From Lysobacterales bacterium (GTDB taxonomy: Bacteria > Pseudomonadota > Gammaproteobacteria > Xanthomonadales > Rhodanobacteraceae), in assembly GCA_017302215.1 (NCBI GenBank), contig JAFLDX010000004.1, positions 6,611 to 48,288 of the forward strand: a stretch of DNA of 41,678 bases, given 5' to 3'. Below, piece after piece: positions 8,020-22,800 of the stretch (positions within the stretch are counted from its first letter, which is position 1; each line of letters opens with the position of its first letter). The notes under the pieces were generated by a model. It had not been told where the DNA came from, did no database searches, and was given only the letters and a program-made list of their open reading frames with translations. The position numbers and the translations under genes are program-made.

Positions 8020-9382
8020 ATGGCACACGAGACCGGCGGCGCGGCAGCGTCCGGACGACTGCTGCAGGTTCTGGGCGTTGCCTTCGGCCTCGCGGTCCTG
8101 GTCGGGAACACGATCGGCATGGGCATCCTGCGCACGCCGGGCGAGATTGCGGCACAGGTGCCCTCGGTTCCGCTGTTCATGGGCGTGTGGGTGGCCGGTG
8201 CGTTGTATGCATTGCTCGGTGCGCTGACGGTGGCCCGAACTGGCCACCCTGCGGCCTCGCTCCGGTGGCCTGTATCCGCTCGTGCGCCACGGCCTGGGGC
8301 GTTACCCGGGCTTCGTGGTCGGCTGGAGCGACTGGCTCTCGACGTGCGGCAGCACCGCCGCGGTCGCGATTGTCCTCGCCGAGTACGCCACCCCGTTGCT
8401 GCCGCTCCTCGCCGGCCACGAGAAACTCGTGGCCGGCGGCGTCGTGCTCGCGTTTGGCCTGATGCAGTGGCTCGGCATCCGCATCGGCGACATTGCCCAG
8501 CAGGCCACCAGCCTGATCAAGGCGTTGTCCCTCGTCGCGCTCGCGCTGGTCGCGTTGTTCGTCGCGAAGGAATCGCCGTCATCCACGGCGGCAGTGGCCG
8601 CCTCGCCGGTCCTTCCGGCGGGCCTCGCGCTGGCGGGCGCCGTCATCGTCGCGATGCAGGCCGCGATCTACACCTACGACGGCTGGAGCGGGCCAGTCTA
8701 TTTCGGTGAGGAACTGCAGAATCCGGCGCGCGACCTGCCGCGCACGATGATCGGCGGCGTTCTGCTCGTGATGGCGATCTACCTGTTGTTGAACGCGGCG
8801 TTCCTGTCCGTCATCCCGATCGCGGAAATGGCCGGCGACCCGTTCGTTGCCGCGAGCGCCGCGGCGCGGATGTTCGGCCCGCGCGGCGATGCCGTGCTGC
8901 GCATCGTGATGATCCTCTCGCTGATCGCCAGCGTGAACGCGCTCGTGCTGATGGCATCACGGGTCCCCTTCGCGATGAGCTGCGATGGCCTGCTGCCGGC
9001 CGCGTTGCGGCGCGTGAATCCCGGTGGCACGCCGGTGCCCGCCTTGTGGGTCAGCGTCCTGGTCGCCCTGGGATTGATCGCCACCAACACGTTCAACACC
9101 CTGATCGCGTTGCTGGCGTTCATGTTCGTGGCCAACTACGCGGTGACGTTCGCGACCTTCTTCGTGATGCGCAAGCGCGAGCCCGACACGCCCCGCCCGT
9201 TCCGGGTTCCGCTGTATCCGCTGGTGCCGGGGCTGGCCTTGCTCGGCTCGTTGGCCTTCATCGGCGTGTCGCTGGCCAGCGACACGCGCAACAGCCTGTT
9301 CGCGCTGGCGCTGGTCGGCCTGTCGTGGCCGATCTATCGGCTGTTCCGGCGCAGTGCCGCGCACACGCGGCCATCTTACTGA
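8020..9382 (+). pseudogene. APC-family amino-acid permease, interrupted by a +1 frameshift
   Basis: This is an amino acid/polyamine/organocation superfamily permease of about 453 residues if the frame is repaired. The first 71 codons from the ATG at 8020 (GGGGAGA ribosome site just upstream) give LGVAFGLAVLVGNTIGMGIL, the consensus first helix with the substrate-binding GxG-type break. At 8234-8236 a run of three C shifts the frame. Removing one C joins VAELATLRPRSGGLYPLVRH to the rest, which continues open to the stop at 9382. That part includes YDGWSGPVYFGEELQNPARD, a typical family loop. All expected membrane helices are present across the two frames. The break may be a sequencing error, a recent inactivation or phase-type variation; the sequence cannot tell which. 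Confidence 0.85.
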
Positions 9383-9508
9383 CCGCGTCCGCCTCGGCGA
9401 TCGGGCAGGGACGGATCAGGGCGTTCCGCGCCGAGCAGGCCGGGCTGTGCCGAGGCCGCGGCATTGCGCTGTCCGCGGCACCCTGGGTCAAAACCCGCCC
9501 CGCACCCT
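9383..9508. other. Short convergent gap with weak hairpin
   Basis: This 126-base gap separates the 3' ends of the permease and aceE. GCCGCGG at 9455-9461 can pair with CCGCGGC at 9473-9479 (7-bp stem, 11-base loop). There is no T tract on either side, so it is at best a weak terminator candidate. Confidence 0.25.
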
Positions 9509-12229
<2,721 letters not shown>

Positions 12230-12526
12230 GCGGTTTCCTCGGCGACACGGCGGGGGAGGACGGCTGGCATGCGCTGTCCCCGCGGGCTCGGGAGTGTAGC
12301 GGCCACTGTCGGCGGCTGCATGCTGCGCGGCGGGACGCACGTGTTGTCGAGCGCGCGGACGCGGGACATCGTGCGGCCTCGCGTCGCCCGGTCGCGGCGC
12401 GACTGTTCGGCCCGGGCCTGTACCGGCATTCACCCGTCCGAGGCACCGTCGCCGAGCGGCGGATGCCGGGTCCCGTGCGCGCCGAGCGGCGTGCGCAGCC
12501 GCCTCGCCATCGAGTCCAAGCCGCCC
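12230..12526. other. Divergent intergenic region between aceE and the beta-helix gene
   Basis: This 297-base gap should carry promoters for both flanking genes, but I cannot point to a convincing -35/-10 pair on either strand. GCCGAGCGGC occurs at 12451-12460 and again at 12481-12490, exactly 30 bases apart. Its significance is unknown. Confidence 0.3.
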
Positions 12527-14788
12527 ATGCCCAGCCATTCCGCGATCCGACCGCGCCACCCGGCCGCCTCGACGGCACTGTTCGTCCTGCTCGCCACGGA
12601 TGCCATCGCGGCGACGACGGTGTCCTATACCGGACCGCCGACCGCGATCCCGGACAACGACACGGTCGGGGTCAACCTGGTCCTGCCGGTCGCCGGCCTC
12701 GGCGCGATCACCGACCTCGACCTGCGCTTCATCGCCGAGTCGGGCTGCGATGCCACGCCCAACAACGCGGCGGCGAGCGTTGCCCACACCGCCGTCGGTG
12801 ACCTCGTCGTCACGCTGACCTCGCCATCCGGAACCGTGGCCACCGTCATCGACCGACGCGGCGGCACGCGCGAGAACATCTGCGGGCTGACCCTCGACGA
12901 CGACAGCGGCCGACCGCCGCTGTCGAGCGTCGGCAGCACGAGCGGGCAGACCCTGAGCGGCGCGTTCGCACCCGATTCTCCATTGTCCGCGTTCGATGGC
13001 GAGGACCCGACCGGCCAGTGGCTCCTCAACATTTCGGACCGCGCGCCGACGAATGTCGGCATCGCCTATCGTTTCGCGCTGCGCATGGAGACCGTGCCGA
13101 ACGAGATCACGGTCGATGTGCTCGACGACCCGCCTCCCGGCAGCTGCACGCCCGGCAGTTGCTCGTTGCGCGAGGCGGTGACCCTCGCGAACGGACGGCT
13201 CGGCCCGGACCGCATCCTGCTGCCGGCGTCGACGCAGCTCGTGCTGACCCGCGCCGGCGCCAACGACAATGCCAATGCCAGTGGCGACCTCGACATCCTC
13301 GAAGACCTCGAGATCGTCGGTGCGGGCGCGGCGCAGACCGTGCTGACGCAGACCACGGCCGATCGCCTGCTGCACGCCCTTTCCACCTCGTCGACGCCGG
13401 TTGCCTTGCGCGTCCGCGGGCTGACCCTGCGCGGTGGCCAGGGCGTCGTCGATGGCGGGGCGATCAAGGGTGGACGCATGACGATCACCGACGCGGTGCT
13501 GTCCGGCAATCGGGCCAGCGAGCGCGGAGGCGCGATCGCGCTCGCTGCCAGCGCGGGCGTCGACGAGATCGCCGTGATCCTGCAGCGCGTGGTCTTCGAC
13601 GACAACGAAGCGGCCAACACGACGGTGCTCGACGCCCATGGCGGGGCGATCTACAGCCTTTCGAGCGGCTCGGGCGCACCGTACATGCTGATCGACGACT
13701 GCGACTTCACCGACAACCGTGCCGACAACGGCGGCGGCGCGCTCGCGCTCGACGGCGTGCTGTCCGTGTCGGTCAATCCGATCCGCGTGCTGCGGTCGAC
13801 CTTCGTCGGCAACCAGGTGACCCAGGCCGGCGGTCGCGGCGGCGCGATCGCGACCCAGGTCATCGACAACGGCGTCGTGCTTCTCGACATCGACGAGTCG
13901 CTGTTCCAGGGCAACAGCGTGCGCTCGATCGCCACGACCACCACCGGCGAGGCCGGCGGCGCACTGTCGATCTCGCAGGGGCAGCTGCCGCGCGTGCGAC
14001 GCTCGCGCTTCGAATCGAACTTCGCCTACTCGGGCGGCGCCATCGACGGCGGCGTCGTCGAGATCGTCGAAAGCAGCTTCGTCGACAACCATGCGGTCGA
14101 TGCCGGTGGCGCGGTGCGACTCGGCGCCGCCAGCATCGACCTGGCGATTCGCCGCAGCACGTTCGCCGCCAACCGCATGACGTCGAGCTCCGGCGCGGCC
14201 TTTGGTGGCGGCGCGGTCGCCGTGTTCGACGCCGATCTCGTCGTCGAACGCTCGACCCTGGATGGCAACACGGGGCTGCGCGGCGCGGCAATCGCGTTCG
14301 GCACCGGCAACCTGTCGCTGCAAGGGAACACGATCGTCGCGCCGTCGACCCTGCTGCCCGGATCGACCGGATCGGTGCTGCGCCACCTCGGCACGTCCAC
14401 GGCCGCCTCGCTCGCCCTCGCCAACAACATCCTTGTCGGCGAATGCAGCTTCGCGTCGCCCGCGATCGCCCTGGACGGTTCGCAGTTCAACATCGAGGCG
14501 CCGGGCAACAGCTGTCGGCTGACCACCGCGCCGCTGCAGGCCGGCAACCAGACATCGGCTTCGGCGGCGGCCATCAACCTCGCGGTGCTCGCCGACAACG
14601 GCGGACCGACGCCGACGCGCCTGCCGGTCGCGCCGAGCCTCGCGATCGATGCCGGCAACAACCTGTCCTGCTCGTTCCTGCCGCTCGACCAGCGCGGTTA
14701 CTTGCGCTCCGACAACCGCTGCGACGTCGGTTCGGTGGAGGCCGGCGGCTTGCCCGATCGCCTGTTCGCCGACGCGTTCGGGCCCTGA
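12527..14788 (+). CDS. Secreted P-domain / CSLREA / beta-helix protein with FADAFGP tail
   Basis: This is a 753-residue exported protein, probably a surface or extracellular adhesin-like protein; its function is unknown. A signal peptide covers roughly residues 1-29 (ALFVLLATDAIAA). Residues about 32-187 resemble a proprotein-convertase P domain (jelly roll), with VGDLVVTLTSPSGT and DPTGQWLLNISDRAPTNVG as hallmark strands. The CSLREAVTLAN motif at residues 212-222 marks the CSLREA domain. From about 225 to 700 there is a parallel beta-helix with recurring RG-G-AI and NN/DN turns (SERGGAIAL, DNGGGALAL, YSGGAIDGG). A choice-of-anchor-type end follows (LADNGGPTPTRLP, SLAIDAG, DQRGY, CDVGSVE), with the C-terminus LFADAFGP. 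The ATG at 12527 gives the only start with a signal peptide. It converges on maeB with a 25-base gap. Confidence 0.87.
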   Translation: MPSHSAIRPRHPAASTALFVLLATDAIAATTVSYTGPPTAIPDNDTVGVNLVLPVAGLGAITDLDLRFIAESGCDATPNNAAASVAHTAVGDLVVTLTSPSGTVATVIDRRGGTRENICGLTLDDDSGRPPLSSVGSTSGQTLSGAFAPDSPLSAFDGEDPTGQWLLNISDRAPTNVGIAYRFALRMETVPNEITVDVLDDPPPGSCTPGSCSLREAVTLANGRLGPDRILLPASTQLVLTRAGANDNANASGDLDILEDLEIVGAGAAQTVLTQTTADRLLHALSTSSTPVALRVRGLTLRGGQGVVDGGAIKGGRMTITDAVLSGNRASERGGAIALAASAGVDEIAVILQRVVFDDNEAANTTVLDAHGGAIYSLSSGSGAPYMLIDDCDFTDNRADNGGGALALDGVLSVSVNPIRVLRSTFVGNQVTQAGGRGGAIATQVIDNGVVLLDIDESLFQGNSVRSIATTTTGEAGGALSISQGQLPRVRRSRFESNFAYSGGAIDGGVVEIVESSFVDNHAVDAGGAVRLGAASIDLAIRRSTFAANRMTSSSGAAFGGGAVAVFDADLVVERSTLDGNTGLRGAAIAFGTGNLSLQGNTIVAPSTLLPGSTGSVLRHLGTSTAASLALANNILVGECSFASPAIALDGSQFNIEAPGNSCRLTTAPLQAGNQTSASAAAINLAVLADNGGPTPTRLPVAPSLAIDAGNNLSCSFLPLDQRGYLRSDNRCDVGSVEAGGLPDRLFADAFGP

Positions 14789-14813
14789 GTCCGGCCCGAC
14801 GCGCGATGCCTCG

Positions 14814-17108
<2,295 letters not shown>

Positions 17109-17176
17109 GTCGGAATCGGGCAGCGGCGGTTCGCGGCCGCTAGTGTAGTACCTCGCGTCCGAGCACGGCGCGCCGT

Positions 17177-17279
17177 GTGGGAGCGGCTTCAGTCGCTATC
17201 CTTCCGGCAACCATCGACCTTCGCGGCTGAAGGCGCTCCCACAACGCGCTGATCCCTTGCGAGCGGCTTCAGCCGCGAT
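17177..17279. repeat. REP/REPIN-type inverted repeats (GAGCGGCTTCAGCCGC family)
   Basis: GTGGGAGCGGCTTCAGTCGC at 17177-17196 faces its near-perfect inverse GCGGCTGAAGGCGCTCCCAC at 17223-17242 (18 of 20 complementary), a REPIN-like pair. A third half, GAGCGGCTTCAGCCGCGA, occupies 17261-17278. The third copy overlaps the 3' end of the ECF sigma gene and supplies its stop codon. This repeat type is widespread in Xanthomonadales. It is a different family from the arrays at 1-325 and 39494-39993. Confidence 0.85.
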
Positions 17280-17862
17280 CGGCACGCGACGACCGCATCC
17301 GCGGTACGTCGAGCGCCTCCTGGCGAGCGATGGAGTCGTCGAGGAAGGCGTGCGCTCGCTCGCCTTCGCGCCGCGCCGCCGCCTCGCTGATGCCGAGCAG
17401 GTCGCCGATCTCGGCCCAGTCGAGTCCGGCGAAGAAATTCAGCTCGACGATCTCGCACTGGCGCGGTTCGCTGCGTTCGAGCGCGTCGAGCGCCGTGTCG
17501 ATCGCGAACAACTGCGAATCGGCGAGCGCGGGCACGCCGGCGATGTCATCGTCGAGCGCGGCCGACCCGTTGCCGTTCGTGCCGCGCGTCCGCTGTTGCG
17601 CGTGCTCGAGCGCGATCGCACGCATCGCGCGCGCCGCGCAGGCGAAGAAGTGGCGGCGGTCGATCGTCTCGATCACTCGGTTGCGCGCGACCGCCAGCCA
17701 GGCCTCGAGCACGAGCACGGTCGGGGTCAGCGTCTCGTAGCGCCGCGGCAGGCGCGTTTCGGCCATGCGCTGGAGCTGCGGCTGCAGCGCGGCACGCACG
17801 TCGGCGAGGTGTTTCGGTGCGCCGTCGCGGGCGCGCACGAGGAGTTCCGTCAGGTCGGTCAT
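17269..17862 (-). CDS. ECF-type RNA polymerase sigma factor (Sig-70 X6-like subfamily)
   Basis: This is a 197-residue alternative sigma factor that would direct RNA polymerase to a small regulon. The N-terminal region-2-like part has PKHLADVRAALQPQLQRMA and TPTVLVLEAWLAVAR. The strand-opening segment RRHFFACAARAMRAIALEHA resembles the PF07638 group, as does the C-terminal region 4 helix-turn-helix (IVELNFFAGLDWAEIGDLLGISEAAARR). The ATG at 17862 gives the family length starting MTDLTELLVRARDG; an in-frame ATG at 17910 adds 16 unlikely residues. Such factors often sit next to a Ser/Thr kinase or anti-sigma gene, but none is adjacent. The final residues and stop codon are contributed by a REP palindrome, so the original C-terminus may have been replaced. 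Confidence 0.87.
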   Translation of the reverse strand: MTDLTELLVRARDGAPKHLADVRAALQPQLQRMAETRLPRRYETLTPTVLVLEAWLAVARNRVIETIDRRHFFACAARAMRAIALEHAQQRTRGTNGNGSAALDDDIAGVPALADSQLFAIDTALDALERSEPRQCEIVELNFFAGLDWAEIGDLLGISEAAARREGERAHAFLDDSIARQEALDVPRMRSSRADRG

Positions 17863-17954
17863 CGGCAAACCCGGCACGCGGCCGGCGGTGGTTGCAGGCG
17901 CGCCGAGCATAGGGCGCGCGCCAACATGAACCCGAGTCCTGCGTCACGCCGCGC

Positions 17955-19208
17955 CTACAAGGCCAGCACGAGATCCTCGGCGGCCAAGCGGTCGAGGCGG
18001 ATGCGGTTGGCGAACAGCGAGAACGCAAGCATCGCGGCGAGGCCGTTGGCGTGCTGCACCCAGCGCGGCAGCCAGGTCGGCGCGGCGATGTAGCCCGAGG
18101 CGAATTCGCCCTCGAGCGCGACGACGTCGTGCAGGCTCATCTTGCCGGCGAACAGGTTGCGGCACAGACTCATGCGCTGGTTCTTGAGCGCCCAGCGGAA
18201 GAACGTGTGCACGGACAGCAGGCCGTGCAGGTAGACCGTGTCCTTGGTGAACGCCGAACCGCCGCCCGTCGGCGAGCCGCGGAACACGCGCTGGGCCGAC
18301 GAGAAGCTGTCGGTGTCCGACTGGCCGGCGTCGAGGAAGAAGCGGAACACCTCGATGAAGTCGGCGCCGTGCAGGGCCATGTCGATCGCGAGGATGCGCA
18401 GGCTGATGCGCTTGATGCGCTCGATGTCGATCGACCCGGACATGAGCTCGGCGAACACGGCCAGGCCTTCCTGGGTGGCGGTGATGCGCGGCGAATTGAG
18501 GCCGAGCGAGGCGAGGTTCGGCTGGCGCCGCCCGTTCAGCGCGGTCAGCGTGTGCACGTAGGCCTCGTGCTCGAGCAGCTGCGAACGGTCGTACTCGGTG
18601 AAGCAGGTCGCCGAGCGCAGGCGGATGCGGTTCGCGCCGGCCGCGGCCTTGGCGATCAGGTCGTCGTCGATCTCGACGCGCACCACGCCCGGCCCGAAGA
18701 ACGCGTCGAGCTGGCCCTGCAGGTCCTCGCGCAGCACCTCGGCCGGGATGCAGTAGTCGGCCGGGTTCGGCAGCAGTTCGCGGTCGAGTTCACTGGCCAG
18801 CTCGATGAAGTGGCGTGCGGCATCAAGGTTCGTCTGCTCGCTGCCCGGGATGCGATGCCCGGGCCGGCCGAACAGCGCGATCGAATGCGTGGTCAGCGCC
18901 GGCGTGCCGGCCGCCTCGAGCAGTTCGGTCGCGATGCGCCACGATTCCGCGCTGCGACGAAGATACTCGCCGACCGGATGCTGCGGGTCGGCGGCACGAT
19001 GGATCTCGTCGAGCGCCGCGCGCGTCGCCGCGTGATCGGGGCTCGCGTACTCGACCTGCGGCAAGGCCGCATTGCCGCGCTTCCAGCCGGCCAGGAACGC
19101 CTCCTGCACCGACGACGGCCAGCTCAGCGAACCGAGCAGGCGGATGCCCTTGACCGCCGCGACGAGGTCGCGGTCGAGCGCAGCGTGGTCGATCTTGGGG
19201 GTGCTCAA
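17955..19208 (-). CDS. DUF1704 / QEGLA-motif putative metalloprotease
   Basis: This is a 417-residue protein of the DUF1704 family, annotated in bacteria as flavohemoglobin-expression-modulating QEGLA motif protein. The motif HEAYVH at residues 214-219 is an HExxxH zinc-binding signature, and TQEGLAVFAE near 245-253 supplies the QEGLA Glu. In the eukaryotic relatives (MATCAP/KIAA0895-type tubulin carboxypeptidases) these residues form the active site, so a zinc carboxypeptidase role is plausible here; the substrate is unknown. There is no signal peptide, so it should be cytoplasmic. The start codon is TTG at 19208, preceded by a TAGGAAA-like ribosome site; no ATG is suitably placed. The gene is divergent from the XRE regulator at 19318, with a 109-base shared promoter region. 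Confidence 0.88.
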   Translation of the reverse strand: MSTPKIDHAALDRDLVAAVKGIRLLGSLSWPSSVQEAFLAGWKRGNAALPQVEYASPDHAATRAALDEIHRAADPQHPVGEYLRRSAESWRIATELLEAAGTPALTTHSIALFGRPGHRIPGSEQTNLDAARHFIELASELDRELLPNPADYCIPAEVLREDLQGQLDAFFGPGVVRVEIDDDLIAKAAAGANRIRLRSATCFTEYDRSQLLEHEAYVHTLTALNGRRQPNLASLGLNSPRITATQEGLAVFAELMSGSIDIERIKRISLRILAIDMALHGADFIEVFRFFLDAGQSDTDSFSSAQRVFRGSPTGGGSAFTKDTVYLHGLLSVHTFFRWALKNQRMSLCRNLFAGKMSLHDVVALEGEFASGYIAAPTWLPRWVQHANGLAAMLAFSLFANRIRLDRLAAEDLVLAL

Positions 19209-19317
19209 GGGCGGATTTCCTACACGACCAGGGCAGGAATGTTCACAGTTTCGCCACGCCGTCGGGCGTTAGGATACGTCACGAGCTACAGACGACCTAA
19301 TGGATTAGGAGCGCTGA

Positions 19318-19731
19318 ATGAAGGTCTCCAGCGGAACTGAGGGCCAAGGCCTTTCCCGGTTTCCCGATCGCCTTCGGCGAGCTCGCCGCCTCGCCTCGAT
19401 CAGCCAGGCCGCATTGGCGCATGCCGTCGGCATCTCCCCGAGCGCGGTCGCGCAATGGGAACAGGAGAACGGCACCCAGCCCGGCGTCGCCCATCTCGTG
19501 TCCGTTGCCCGGATCACCGGCACGTCGATCGAATGGCTGATCACGGGCGCGGGGCGACCGCGCGCCATGGAGCCCGTCGATGAAACGTCGGCCCTCAGTG
19601 CGGATGCCTACGCACGCGATGCGAGCGAGGAAATCCTGCTGCGTGAGTACCGGGCACTGGGCTTGCGCGCGCGTCGCATCGTGATCGAGCTGGTTGGCGA
19701 ACTTGGCGTGGCGAAGGGCCGCAAGCGCTAA
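19318..19731 (+). CDS. XRE-family helix-turn-helix transcriptional regulator
   Basis: This is a 137-residue DNA-binding protein. Residues about 16-72 form a Cro/CI-type domain: DRLRRARRLASISQAALAHA is helices 1-2, VGISPSAVAQWEQ is the recognition helix, and PGVAHLVSVARITGTSIEWL is helices 4-5. The C-terminal 60 residues are mostly helical (SEEILLREYRALGLRARRIV) and may mediate dimerisation; no phage-type peptidase domain is present. AGGAG at 19307-19311 precedes the ATG. It is divergent from the DUF1704 gene and 165 bases upstream of the RHS gene in the same direction. It could regulate either, or be an orphan of the island; the target is unknown. Confidence 0.9.
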   Translation: MKVSSGTEGQGLSRFPDRLRRARRLASISQAALAHAVGISPSAVAQWEQENGTQPGVAHLVSVARITGTSIEWLITGAGRPRAMEPVDETSALSADAYARDASEEILLREYRALGLRARRIVIELVGELGVAKGRKR

Positions 19732-19896
19732 GCGCCGCTGCGTAACGGCGAAGTTGCAGCGAATCCCTCCGCTCGCCAAGGTTCGAGCAACCAGGCCGCG
19801 AACGGGGAACGGGCGCAGGCAAGGCGGAGATGCCCGGCCGGCGTCGCCCCCGCCCTCGGTGCTGGCCAAGGATGCTTGACCGACAAGGAGGTCCCC

Positions 19897-22800
19897 ATGC
19901 CCCGCGCAACCGTGCTGCGCGTTGCCGCAGCGCTCTTCATCCTTCTGGCCGGCGCGCGCGCCGAGGCCCAGATTTCGTTCCAGGAGCAGTACGCGAAGAT
20001 CGTCAACGGCGGAGAGTCGATCTCCGCCGTTGACGTCGGCGTCTTCGGCGAGAACGTCTCGCTCGCCACCGGAGCGACCGAGTTCAGCGCGACCGACGTC
20101 AGCCTGCCGGGCAATGACGCGCTGCCCGTGGCCTTCGGGCGCCGCCGGAACCTTGATGTCGCCGGTGTGCATCCGCGCTTTCTGCTCGGGGATTGGGACA
20201 TTGATGTTCCCTACATCGAAGGGCTCTACGGGGAAGGTCAGGGTTGGGTCAACACCTCGGTGAAAGCAACCAAGCGGTGCGGCGGCCCGCTGTCGGCCAG
20301 TGAGATGGCGCCGCCGGGCTTGTTCGTCGGCAGCTACGGGGCCATCACGCCACGCCAGTTCTGGCAAGGCATTCATCTGCACGCGAAGGCCGGAGATCGC
20401 CAGGAGATCCTGCGCCGCTCGTCTGCCGTAGCGACACCATCGGATGGTCGCACCTACCCCTACATCTCGAGCGGCTTCTGGCAGTTCGCGTGTACGTCCT
20501 CGCTGGCGAGTGGGCAGCCAGGTGATGGGTTCATCGCCCGCGCACCGAACGGTTTCATCTACACCTTCGACTGGATGGTCGTCGCCGCGGCGCCGTCGGT
20601 GCTGTGGCCGCACGCGCGCGGCAATTTCGAGGTGCGTCGCGAACGCGTTCGCCTTTACCCGACCCGGATCGAGGATCGCCATGGCAACTGGGTCGACTAT
20701 CACTGGACCGGAAATCGACTGACTGCGATCGAGGCGCGCGACGGGCGCCGGCTCGACTTCGAGTACGACCCGACTCCCGGCGTCACCCGCATCGTCGCCG
20801 TCAGGGACAACAGTTCGCCCGTACGCGCCTGGCACTATGCGTACACGGGTGCTTCGCTGACATCGGTCACCCTTCCGGATGGAAGCGCGTGGGGCCTCGA
20901 CTTCACCGAGATCGGCATCGGAGCGGTCTCGTACGACACGAACACGACGAATCTCGGCTACGACATCGCACTCCCGTGCAACTGGATGCGCAAACTCCTG
21001 GCCAACGAGCACGAGGTGCGCATCGATCACCCTTCCGGTGCGCGCGGACGCTTCACGTTCGACGTCCGCCGGCATGGCCGGGCCAACGTCGAGTCGGTGT
21101 GCTTCGACAACGGCACGGATCAGCGCACGCATTTTCCCGAGACGCCGGCGCGCTATGACACCTGGTCGCTGACGCGCAAGCGCATCGAAGGGCCCGGACT
21201 CCCCGGATCGCAGAACCACCCCGAGACGACGCCGTACACGTGGAGCTACGCGTACGCGACGCCGGTCGGAAACTTCACGACCTCCCCCTGCAGCGGCGGA
21301 TGCCCGATCACGAAGAAGACGACCATCCAGGCGCCGGACGGGTCGGTGACCGAGCACGTGTTCGGAATCGAGTTTGCGGGGAACGACGGAAAGCTCCTCT
21401 CCACGCGTGTCGTCGCGGGCGGGCGCGAGATGCGCAGGGAGTCCTACGAGTACGTCCAGGCAGGCGATGTCGTTCCGTTTCCTGCCGTGATCGGGGTCAG
21501 CGCGCAGCTCTACCTCAATGATTCGTTCGTCGGCGAGCGCCTGCAGCCGCAGAAGAAGCGCGAGATCGTGCAGGCCGGCGTCACGTACTCCGCCACGACC
21601 ACCGCATTCGACACCTGGGCTTACCCCTCCAGTGTTCTGCGCGAAAGTCCCTACGGTTCGAAGACCGAGGTGACGGCATACGAACACAACACGGGCAAGT
21701 GGGTGCTCGGGCAGAAGCTCAGCACGACGGTCGATGGCCTCGTGGCGAGCCAGACGGACTACGACCCGGTTACCGCCCTGCCGATGCGCGCGTATGCGTT
21801 CGGCAAGTTGCTCAACTCGGCCGAATACTACGTGGCGAACGGCGAGAATGGCGCGCTCAAATCGATCACGGATGGAAACGGCAAGACCACGCAGTTCCTC
21901 GACTACCACCGCGGCATTGCTCGGCTCGTCAAGCTGCCGACGGGCCATCAGCAGAGCGCCGAAGTCAACAACTACGGTGCGATCACGCGGATCACGGACG
22001 AACTGGGGAACGATCGCTGGTTCGACTACCGCCCGGACGGGCGACTGCTGCGCATCCGCTATCCGACCGGCGACCACGTCGCCTGGAACGCTCGCGAGTT
22101 CGATTTCAGTCCCGCAGGCGCCGAGTTCGGCCTGCCCGCGGGCCACTGGACCCAGACGGTCACGCATGGTTCGGCGAAGAAGACGACCGTATTCGATGCG
22201 CTTTGGCGTCCCGTCCTCGAACAGCAAGAGGATACTGCTCGCGGCGACGTGCATCTGACCGTGCAGCGCTACGACGACGCCGGTAGGAAAACCTTCGCTT
22301 CATACCCGCGAGGCTCCCTGTGCAGCACGTGTTCGCTGTACTCGGTTTCAAGCGGGACTGCATCGTCGTACGACGCACTCGGCCGGCTGTCCGGAACATC
22401 GCAGACGTCCGAGCTCGGTCCGCTGACAACCGTGATCCGCTACGCCGACTCGGGCTTCAACAAGACGGTCACCAACAACCGGGGCAAGTCGACGACGACC
22501 CACTACCTCGCCTTCGACGAGCCCGTCGAGAACTGGCCTGTGCGCATCATCATGCCCGAATCGGTCGTGATCGAGATCGATCGCGACAGCTTCGGCAAGC
22601 CACGCAGCATCACGCGCAGTGGCAGTCGCCAGAGTGACGGGACCTCGCTTCCGGTCTCCGCGACGCGCAGCTACGTCTATGACCCGTATCAACAGCTGTG
22701 CAAGACGATCGAGCCTGAAGTGGGCGCGACCGCGATCGGGTATGACGGCGCCGGCAACGTCAGCTGGACGGCGACCGGCCTAAACCTGCCGAACGCGTAC

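Noticed and set aside
14149..14386. Extended aceE start far upstream in the minus-strand frame
   Set aside because: The frame is open to 14386, but sequence before the ATG at 12229 has no AceE similarity and lies opposite the P-domain/beta-helix gene.
19318..19731. Prophage repressor
   Set aside because: The HTH protein has no LexA-type peptidase domain, and no phage structural, integrase or lysis genes are in the window.
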